NCBI RefSeq assembly: GCF_003815715.1
Contig: NZ_CP033922.1
Coordinates: forward strand, 3,396,001 to 3,460,000
DNA: 64,000 bases
DNA from: Chryseobacterium sp. G0162
Lineage (GTDB): Bacteria > Bacteroidota > Bacteroidia > Flavobacteriales > Weeksellaceae
Reading direction: 5' to 3'
The position numbers and the translations under genes were made by a program. Position 1 is the first letter of the stretch. Every line of letters starts with the position of its first letter. The notes under the pieces were generated by a model that was given only the letters and a program-made list of their open reading frames with translations, did no database searches and was not told the origin of the DNA. This document shows, piece by piece, positions 26,548 through 34,931 of this stretch.

Positions 26548-26602
26548 ATTCCCCTCCGAAGGAGGGGTGTCAAAAATTCAAAGAATTTTTGACGGGGTGG
26601 TT
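26548..26602. repeat. Double-hairpin intergenic repeat (family C)
   Basis: CCCCTCCGAAGGAGGGG (26551-26567) is a near-perfect 17-nt hairpin. It is followed at once by GTCAAAAATTC-AAA-GAATTTTTGAC (26569-26592) as a second hairpin, then GGGGTGG. From memory, similar units are scattered in Flavobacteriia. Each hairpin is stable, but the second lacks a T-run, so this is not a plain terminator. Confidence 0.65.
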
Positions 26603-26732
26603 CTAAAAAGAACTTGTATTATTTTGTAAACGCAAATTTTTATTTCCAAACCTTATATTCTAAGGAAGCAAAGTAATAATCAATTAAAATTGATTTAACG
26701 AAGCTTATGTTAGAATGGTGAGATATAGTCAT

Positions 26733-26762
26733 AAAAAAGCGCTCAGACTTTTCTGAACGCTC
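26733..26762 (-). terminator. Rho-independent terminator of DUF4290-murA operon
   Basis: On the minus strand AGCGTTCAGA and TCTGAGCGCT pair with one wobble around four bases and are followed by six T. The hairpin starts 19 bp after the murA stop codon. Confidence 0.85.
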
Positions 26763-26780
26763 TATGTAATAAAAATAAGT

Positions 26781-28088
26781 TTAGATTCTTTCGATATCGG
26801 CACCAAGTGCTTTTAGTCTTCCATCGATGTTTTCATATCCTCTGTCGATTTGCTCGATGTTGTGGATAATAGATTTTCCTTCTGCAGAAAGAGCAGCGAT
26901 AAGAAGGGCATTTCCGGCTCTGATATCCGGGGAAACCATTGTTGTTCCTCTTAACGGAGCTTCCTGGTTTAATCCGATTACGGTCGCTCTGTGTGGATCA
27001 CATAATATGATCTGAGCTCCCATATCAATTAATTTATCTACGAAGAATAATCTGGATTCAAACATTTTCTGGTGAACCAGGATACTTCCTTTTGCCTGTG
27101 TAGCTACAACTAAGATGATGGATAATAAATCCGGGGTGAATCCAGGCCATGGAGCATCAGAAATGGTAAGAATAGATCCGTCAATAAATTTCTGAATTTT
27201 ATAATGTTCCTGAGCAGGAATATAAATATCATCACCACTTTGCTCAAGCTCAATTCCCAGTTTTCTGAAGGTGTTAGGAATAACTCCTAATTGGTTCCAG
27301 TTTACATTTTTGATGGTGATTTCAGATTTCGTCATGGCAGCAAGACCAATCCATGATCCGATTTCCACCATATCAGGAAGCATGGTATGTTCCGTACCTC
27401 TTAAATAATCTACTCCTTCAATGGTAAGAAGGTTAGATCCGATTCCTGAAATATTAGCTCCCATTCTGTTCAGCATTTTACATAATTGCTGAAGATAAGG
27501 TTCGCAGGCAGCGTTATAAATTCTTGTTTTGCCTTTTGCTAAAGCGGCAGCCATTACAATATTAGCTGTTCCGGTCACAGAAGCTTCTTCTAATAAGATG
27601 AATTTTCCTGTAAGTTCTTTCGCTTTTAAAGAATAGAAATATTCTTCTTCGTCGTAATGGAATTCAGCACCAAGTTCAACCAATCCCTGGAAATGGGTAT
27701 CCAGTCTTCTTCTTCCGATTTTGTCACCTCCGGGAGTTGGCATATAAGCTTCTCCATAACGTGCCAACATAGGACCCATCAACATAATTGATCCACGAAG
27801 TTTGGCTCCGTCTTTTTTAAATTCATTGGATTTTATATAGTCGAAGTTTACCTTATCAGCCTGGAAAGTGTAGTCTCCATGACCATTTTTAGTAACCTTT
27901 ACACCGAAGTCTCCAAGAATTTCAATCAATCTGTTTACATCGTGGATATCCGGAATATTTTTAATCCTTACTTCCTCATCAGTCAACAGCACTGCACATA
28001 AAATTTGTAGAGCCTCATTTTTGGCTCCTTGTGGAGTTATTTCACCCTGCAGTCTTTTCCCTCCTCTTATTTGAAATGTTCCACTCAT
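26781..28088 (-). CDS. murA: UDP-N-acetylglucosamine 1-carboxyvinyltransferase, Asp-type
   Basis: The 435-residue enzyme transfers enolpyruvate from PEP to UDP-GlcNAc, the first committed step of peptidoglycan synthesis. The EPT fold is clear: GGKRLQGEITPQGAKNEAL with the catalytic Lys at the start, SWIGLAAMTKSEITI, PGFTPDLLS and DIRAGNALLIAAL. The active-site loop reads TPGGDKIGRRRLD, so residue 122 is Asp (codon GAC at 27725-27723) where E. coli MurA has Cys115, the target of fosfomycin. Asp at this site is known from other lineages, keeps activity and gives fosfomycin resistance. The start overlaps the DUF4290 stop by one base, so the genes are translationally coupled. Confidence 0.96.
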   Translation of the reverse strand: MSGTFQIRGGKRLQGEITPQGAKNEALQILCAVLLTDEEVRIKNIPDIHDVNRLIEILGDFGVKVTKNGHGDYTFQADKVNFDYIKSNEFKKDGAKLRGSIMLMGPMLARYGEAYMPTPGGDKIGRRRLDTHFQGLVELGAEFHYDEEEYFYSLKAKELTGKFILLEEASVTGTANIVMAAALAKGKTRIYNAACEPYLQQLCKMLNRMGANISGIGSNLLTIEGVDYLRGTEHTMLPDMVEIGSWIGLAAMTKSEITIKNVNWNQLGVIPNTFRKLGIELEQSGDDIYIPAQEHYKIQKFIDGSILTISDAPWPGFTPDLLSIILVVATQAKGSILVHQKMFESRLFFVDKLIDMGAQIILCDPHRATVIGLNQEAPLRGTTMVSPDIRAGNALLIAALSAEGKSIIHNIEQIDRGYENIDGRLKALGADIERI

Positions 28089-28756
28089 TATTTTCTGTTT
28101 TTATGATTGTTATTATGCCTTCTTTTATTAGGTTGGTTGTTATTATTCTTATTGTTACTGTTCCTATTGTTGTTATTGTTATTATTTCGGTTGTTGTTAT
28201 TGCTGGTGTAGTAAATCTTACTTTTTTCAAGAGAGTCAATTCCTGTAAGATCCAACCTGTTTTCAGACAATTCTTTCAGGTGTCTGAAGATAACATCATC
28301 CGTTACGTGTTCTTTATTGTAAACATTATAGGATTTCTTCATATTGTTGGCAATAACCTCGATAAGGGCTTCTTTTTCATCACCTGTTTCCAGTTCTATT
28401 GCTTTTTCTATCAATTGAAGAATACTTTTTCCATAAAACTTAAAGTCACCTTGAAGTTTTGGATATTCCATTCTTTTAGGTTTTTCTGCCAATTGTTCCG
28501 GGGTAGGGAACGGATAAGGAGATTCTACGTCCAGATCATGATTAGCAAGAATAAAAAGATGGTCCCAAAGTTTATGTTTATAATTTTCCTCGTCGCGAAG
28601 TTGTGGGTTTCTCTGACCCATAAAATCGATGATTGCCATAGCCATTTCGTTCCTTTCCTCTTTGGTAGGAAGTTCTTTGCAGCGCTCAACCAACTGTTGT
28701 ATAATTCTGCCGTATTCCGGCATATGAAGCTGAGTTTTTTGGGTATTGTATTCCAT
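28088..28756 (-). CDS. DUF4290 protein with Asn-rich tail
   Basis: The protein is about 222 residues, starting MEYNTQKTQLHMPEYGRII. An ATG at 28765 is in frame but would lie inside the -7 box TATATTTG (28770-28763), so 28756 is the likely start with an almost leaderless mRNA. The conserved DUF4290 region (about 1-180) is soluble and mostly helical, with LRDEENYKHKLWDHLFILA. The last 40 residues are a low-complexity Asn-rich run with basic residues (KRRHNNNHKNRK). The function is unknown; its fixed place before murA in Bacteroidota suggests a cell-wall or division link, which is inference. Confidence 0.88.
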   Translation of the reverse strand: MEYNTQKTQLHMPEYGRIIQQLVERCKELPTKEERNEMAMAIIDFMGQRNPQLRDEENYKHKLWDHLFILANHDLDVESPYPFPTPEQLAEKPKRMEYPKLQGDFKFYGKSILQLIEKAIELETGDEKEALIEVIANNMKKSYNVYNKEHVTDDVIFRHLKELSENRLDLTGIDSLEKSKIYYTSNNNNRNNNNNNNRNSNNKNNNNQPNKRRHNNNHKNRK

Positions 28757-28762
28757 AGTATG

Positions 28763-28770
28763 CAAATATA
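28763..28770 (-). promoter_or_regulatory. -7 box of DUF4290-murA operon (TATATTTG)
   Basis: On the minus strand TATATTTG matches TAnnTTTG and ends 6 bp before the ATG at 28756. Transcription would start within about 0-3 nt of the start codon. I see no TTG at a suitable -33 distance. Confidence 0.5.
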
Positions 28771-28943
28771 TGGATTAAAAGAAAAATTGTTTCGAGAATC
28801 TTAAAAATTTATGATTTTTTAATGAAAATTTCAGATCCAATTCTCTTTGAATTATTATTTAAAACAAAAATATTTCTCCTTATTTTGAATTTGTTTTTAA
28901 TAAAACTGTAAATTGGCTGTCATATTGATAATTAAATATTCCA

Positions 28944-30383
28944 ATGAAAAAAACACATTTTATTCTTTCCCTACTGGCTTTAGCGCTTGTTGGCTCCTGC
29001 CAGAATAACGATGAATTAAGTACAAAATCCGTGAAGAAGGAAGAGGTACATGATAAAATAGTAAATGTAACCCATCATGACGGAAGACCATTCAGTACGG
29101 GAACTGGATCTGGATCAGCGCAGGCAAAGTTTGTGGCAGGTCCTGGTGGCAGCGTTCTCATGCAGGGATTCTATTGGGATGTTCCCGATGGAGGAAATTG
29201 GTGGAATACTGTTAAAGATAAATTAACGGCATGGTCCAATGCCGGAGTTGGCGCTGTGTGGCTTCCTCCGGCTTCAAAAGCCCAAAACGGAGCCTATTCC
29301 ATGGGATATGACCCTACAGATTATTATGATTTCGGAAACTTTAATCAGAACGGAAGTACAGAAACCCGGTTTGGATCAAGAACCGAACTGGAAGCATTGA
29401 TTACAAAGGCCCATGCAGAAAATATGCAGGTCTATGCTGATATTGTTATCAATCACAACAGTGGCGGTCAGTCTGAAGCTAATCCATTTACCGGAACTAA
29501 TACCTGGACTAATTTCTCAGGAGTTGCTTCCGGAAAATTTCAAAGAAACTACAATGACTTTTATAAAAATGCTTATGGAAATAATGATGAAGGTTCCTTT
29601 GGTGGATTCCCGGATTTGTGCCATGCCAATCCACATGTACAGGATTGGTTATGGGGAAGAGATGATTCTGTCGCAAAATATTATAAAAATGTAATGAAGT
29701 TTGATGGCTGGAGATTCGATTATGTGAAAGGATTCGGACCTTGGGTTGTGAATACCTGGAACTCTAAAGTGGGAGGCTTCTCTGTTGGTGAATTATGGGA
29801 CTCTAATGTGAATACCTTAGAATGGTGGGCTAATAATGCCAACAGTTCCGTATTTGATTTCGCTGCTTATTATAAAATGGATGAAGCTTTCGATAACGGA
29901 AATCTGAATGTACTTAATGATGATATGATGTGGAAAAGAAACCCGTACAAAGCGGTGACCTTCGTTGCCAATCATGATACGGATATCATTTATAATAAAA
30001 TGCCTGCTTATGCTTACATTCTAACCCATGAAGGATATCCTACTATTTTTTACAGAGACTATGAAGAATGGCTGAATAAAGAAAGGCTGAACAACCTGAT
30101 CTGGATTCACAACAATAAAGCTACAGGAACCACTTCTATTTTATATACAGATAATGATGAATATATCGCAAGACGTAACGGTTACAATGGGAATCCGGGA
30201 CTTGTGGTTTATATTAACACCTCATCAAGCTGGCAGGAAAGATGGATCGATACGAATTGGAGTAATCAGCAGATTAAGGATTTTACCGGAAATTCAAGCT
30301 GGTATCCTACAACACAAGGAGATAAACGGGTGAAAATTCAGTGCCCTCCGAATAGCTATTCTGTGTGGTCGCTTAATTTATAA
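28944..30383 (+). CDS. Alpha-amylase lipoprotein, GH13 (archaeal-type, GH13_7-like)
   Basis: The 479-residue protein has a lipoprotein signal ending ALVGSC (Cys about residue 19). The GH13 barrel has region I DIVINH, region II GWRFDYVKG with nucleophile D259, region III GELWD with acid/base E283, and region IV VANHDTD with D345. Phrases such as YYKMDEAFDNGN, AVTFVANHDTDIIYNK, YEEWLNKERLNNLIWIH and PGLVVYINTSSSWQERW closely recall Thermococcales alpha-amylases as I remember them, which points to subfamily GH13_7. A lipid-anchored surface endo-amylase for starch or glycogen is likely. It is transcribed alone, outside any Sus-type locus. Confidence 0.92.
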   Translation: MKKTHFILSLLALALVGSCQNNDELSTKSVKKEEVHDKIVNVTHHDGRPFSTGTGSGSAQAKFVAGPGGSVLMQGFYWDVPDGGNWWNTVKDKLTAWSNAGVGAVWLPPASKAQNGAYSMGYDPTDYYDFGNFNQNGSTETRFGSRTELEALITKAHAENMQVYADIVINHNSGGQSEANPFTGTNTWTNFSGVASGKFQRNYNDFYKNAYGNNDEGSFGGFPDLCHANPHVQDWLWGRDDSVAKYYKNVMKFDGWRFDYVKGFGPWVVNTWNSKVGGFSVGELWDSNVNTLEWWANNANSSVFDFAAYYKMDEAFDNGNLNVLNDDMMWKRNPYKAVTFVANHDTDIIYNKMPAYAYILTHEGYPTIFYRDYEEWLNKERLNNLIWIHNNKATGTTSILYTDNDEYIARRNGYNGNPGLVVYINTSSSWQERWIDTNWSNQQIKDFTGNSSWYPTTQGDKRVKIQCPPNSYSVWSLNL

Positions 30384-30420
30384 GTAATGAGTAATGAGTA
30401 ATGAGTAATGAGTAATGAGT
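30383..30420. repeat. Tandem heptamer repeat (AGTAATG x5)
   Basis: Five perfect copies of AGTAATG run from 30383 to 30417, plus three further bases, starting in the stop codon of the amylase gene. Such arrays expand or contract by slippage; being outside the reading frame, changes would affect only the 3' end of the mRNA. Confidence 0.9.
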
Positions 30421-30449
30421 GTCGGATTCTGAACTCAAAATAATATAAT

Positions 30450-30527
30450 CTCTCGCAGATTTTGCTGATTAAACAGATTCTTTATGAATAATATAAATAT
30501 CTGTGTAGATGTGAAATCTGTGGGAAA
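30450..30527. repeat. Intergenic repeat, ACACAGAT family (family B, with inverted ends)
   Basis: CTCGCAGATTTTGCTGATTA at the left and ATCTGTGTAGATGTGAAATC at the right resemble family B units in opposite directions, as if two copies faced each other. It fills the gap between the amylase and the DCC-family gene. Confidence 0.5.
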
Positions 30528-30938
30528 TTATACCTGAATAAACTTTTTCTTCTGATGCTGATCCGGAAGAAAACATTTCTGATTAGCCAGTTTCATTCTG
30601 TTTCTAGAAATAACATCATAAGCCTTGTCACTCAGAAAGGCTGGCATTATTTTACCAATAGCTGAAAGTTTATAAATTCCGCCTAAGATATTGGCAATTT
30701 GGAGGACCGCTCTGGATTTTATGAAATAATACTGTTTGGGCTTCCAAAGGTATAAAGTGTTGAAAACTTTTGATTCTAAACCTCTTTCTGATAAGAACTG
30801 CTGTCCGAATTCGGATTGAAGTGAAGCAAACATAAATTGGTCTTTGGTATCTCTTTCCAGAATCCATTGCACCCAGAAATTGCAGACGCCACAATCTCCG
30901 TCAAAAAATACAATATGTTTGTTTTCCCAGTTTTCCAC
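30528..30938 (-). CDS. DCC-family thiol-disulfide oxidoreductase-like protein (DUF393)
   Basis: The 136-residue protein carries the family signature near the N-terminus: VFFDGDCGVCNFWVQWILERD, with the CGVC pair within DGDCGVC. The family (DUF393/DCC) is predicted to be thioredoxin-fold oxidoreductases; the true reaction is not established. It follows the heme-binding protein gene by 5 bp, and the pair suggests a role in cytochrome or heme-protein maturation, which is inference. No signal peptide is present. Confidence 0.88.
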   Translation of the reverse strand: MENWENKHIVFFDGDCGVCNFWVQWILERDTKDQFMFASLQSEFGQQFLSERGLESKVFNTLYLWKPKQYYFIKSRAVLQIANILGGIYKLSAIGKIMPAFLSDKAYDVISRNRMKLANQKCFLPDQHQKKKFIQV

Positions 30939-30943
30939 AACTT

Positions 30944-31411
30944 TTATTTATTAAACATGATCCTTCTTTCTGTGTCTTCTTTGGCTTGTTTGAAATACTT
31001 CACAAGATCTGCACGCTGTTCATCGGTTAGCTTGGCATCCTGATGTCCGATATAATAGGATTCAAGCGGCATTTCTTTTTTCTCCACCATTTCCATACAC
31101 TCTTCAAGCTTACGAAGCTGTCTTTGAGGTTCATATACTGCAAAGGTAGAAAAATTAAGATGCTTTCTGCCTTCATTAATATGATTTTTTACATACCATG
31201 AGACGGGTGAAATATCAGCATACCACGGATATTTAGTTTCATTGGAATGACAGTCATAGCAGGATGTCCTGATGATCTTGGCTACTTTTTCAGGAGTATT
31301 TTTTATTTTCAAAAAGTCCATGCCGGGTGTAGGGCGTGGATTGGTTTTATCGATAGGAAAAAACTGAATGATAATAAAGGCTACAAGGAGAATAATGAGT
31401 ACTTTTTTCAT
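30944..31411 (-). CDS. Heme-binding domain protein (Haem_bd family)
   Basis: The 155-residue protein has an N-terminal signal or anchor segment (MKKVLIILLVAFIIIQFF), then a c-type heme motif CYDCH in TSCYDCHSNETKYPWYADISP, with the following W/Y-rich region typical of the Haem_bd family. The heme would sit on the periplasmic side. It is the first gene of a two-gene operon with the DCC-family gene. The electron partner is not known. Confidence 0.88.
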   Translation of the reverse strand: MKKVLIILLVAFIIIQFFPIDKTNPRPTPGMDFLKIKNTPEKVAKIIRTSCYDCHSNETKYPWYADISPVSWYVKNHINEGRKHLNFSTFAVYEPQRQLRKLEECMEMVEKKEMPLESYYIGHQDAKLTDEQRADLVKYFKQAKEDTERRIMFNK

Positions 31412-31817
31412 AGAAATTTATGTTTGTGGATTATAAAGATAGTTAATTTTTTAATGGTGAGACTGAAAGTTGGAAGATGGGATCGGGAGGTACTTGAAGA
31501 CTAAGTTTAGATGTTCTTTTATGAAAAGGTTTTAGGTTGATGCCAGAGCTGAACAAGTGAAGTTTTTGTTACTGGAAAAAAAGCGAATCAACAAAATGAA
31601 TTTGTAAAGTTGTTTTCTTACTACAAGAAACTTTCAATTTTTCAGCCTCCCCCTTCCTGCTTTTTTCTCTTACGTTGAGTTATTCTAAATAGAGCAGAGG
31701 TAACCCAATGGATTTAAAAAATGACTAACTTAATACCACAATTGTGTCTATAGTTCAGATGCTGTCGGAGCTGTTTTGTTATAGTTTTTAACTATCATTG
31801 AAATAATTATTAATAGA
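31412..31817. other. Intergenic region upstream of katG
   Basis: This is most of a 503-bp gap. It contains a family A repeat element (31459-31660) and a 12-bp copy, TTATTCTAAATA (31680-31691), of the operator-like sequence flanking the TonB receptor promoter. No convincing gene is present. Confidence 0.5.
31459..31660. repeat. Intergenic purine-arm repeat element (family A)
   Basis: The left arm reads GACTGAAAGTTGGAAGATGG (31461-31480) followed by GATCGGGAGG. The right arm, read inversely, is GCAGGAAGGGGGAGGCTGAA. The arms are imperfect inverse repeats about 150 bp apart. Confidence 0.5.
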
Positions 31818-31848
31818 TTGTATTTATTGAATGAACGTTGTAAGTTTG
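31818..31848 (+). promoter_or_regulatory. katG promoter (TTG-N20-TAAGTTTG)
   Basis: TTG at 31818-31820 and TAAGTTTG at 31841-31848 are separated by 20 bp, a full match to the Bacteroidota consensus. The leader to the ATG at 31915 is about 60 nt. Confidence 0.75.
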
Positions 31849-31908
31849 TCATGTCCTTACAATAAAGAAGTTACTTAAGCTGTATTAATCAATATAAAAA
31901 ATAAATAA

Positions 31909-34191
<2,283 letters not shown>

Positions 34192-34210
34192 TTTTTTTAA
34201 TATTAATAAT

Positions 34211-34247
34211 AAACAGGCTGCCTTGGAAAGGCAGCCTGTTGCTTTTG
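34211..34247. terminator. Terminator between convergent katG and lipoprotein gene
   Basis: AACAGGCTGCC and GGCAGCCTGTT form a perfect 11-bp stem around seven bases, followed by GCTTTTG on the plus strand. It lies 20 bp after katG and 4 bp before the stop of the convergent lipoprotein gene, and may serve both. Confidence 0.8.
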
Positions 34248-34250
34248 TTA

Positions 34251-34931
34251 TTATTTTAATGTATCCAGAACATAAATTTCATTCTGACCGGGATTCTTAT
34301 TATTATCTTCAAATAATTCAGTAAATAATCCTTTTATAATAATCTTCTGATTTGATTTTGGGGCCTCGACATTCACAAAGAAATGAGAATCTTCCTGTAT
34401 GCAATCCAAATCTGAGTGTTTCACTTCCTTATTGTCAATATAAAGAAAATATTCAAACTTTTTTAATAAGTTTTTTTTGGGGTATTCACTAGGCGTGTAA
34501 AAGCTATACTTAAAAGTATTTTCTCCTTTGCTTAATTTTTCTTTGCTAAAAAACTTACTGTTTTTATTATAGTTTCCTTGATTATTAAAAAGAATAAATT
34601 GATTTACCTTTTCTTTATTATCAATAATCCGATATTCTACTTTAGCATTGTATTCATTATTGTCTCTAGTATTTATGATTTTCCACCAATTTATTTTTTG
34701 CCCTGTATTATTGATATACCCATCAACCCGATACTGATTAAAAACACCACTAACTTTTGTTAGAGAATCGTTGATTTTGATTCTGTTGACATTTTTTAAA
34801 GTATTCAAATTAGTTGCAGTTGAAAAATAATCAGTTGTGATTATGTCTTTATTTGTTGCAACCTTGTTGACTGATTTCTCACAGGAAACCAATGAAAAAA
34901 TAATTATAAAAATGAAAAAAATACCTCTCAT
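34251..34931 (-). CDS. Lipoprotein of unknown function, candidate immunity partner of the upstream RHS protein
   Basis: The 226-residue lipoprotein has signal MRGIFFIFIIIFSLVSC (Cys about 17), then a mostly beta-strand soluble domain rich in Asn and Lys. I do not recognise the family. Its ATG follows the RHS stop codon with no gap (34931 against 34932), the tightest spacing in the operon. A small gene directly after the variable C-terminus of an RHS protein is the classic place for an immunity gene, and a lipid-anchored form would suit a toxin acting in the periplasm or at the surface. That role is inference. Confidence 0.75.
   Translation of the reverse strand: MRGIFFIFIIIFSLVSCEKSVNKVATNKDIITTDYFSTATNLNTLKNVNRIKINDSLTKVSGVFNQYRVDGYINNTGQKINWWKIINTRDNNEYNAKVEYRIIDNKEKVNQFILFNNQGNYNKNSKFFSKEKLSKGENTFKYSFYTPSEYPKKNLLKKFEYFLYIDNKEVKHSDLDCIQEDSHFFVNVEAPKSNQKIIIKGLFTELFEDNNKNPGQNEIYVLDTLK

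Larger units (their letters stand above)
26347..26732. other. Repeat-rich non-coding region between NIL gene and murA
   Basis: The gap holds a family B fragment (CTCGCAGATCAAACAGATTA, 26434-26453) and a double-hairpin repeat (26548-26602), then AT-rich DNA. Translation in all frames looks like noise to me. Confidence 0.5.

Noticed and set aside
28031..28804. A 257-codon plus-strand open frame antisense to DUF4290 and the start of murA
   Set aside because: The hydrophobic run is the complement of the Asn-rich tail. Both minus-strand genes are clear family members, so this frame is a shadow.
30383..30420. CRISPR array
   Set aside because: The repeat unit is 7 bp with no spacers; no other regularly spaced repeat array or cas gene occurs in the window.
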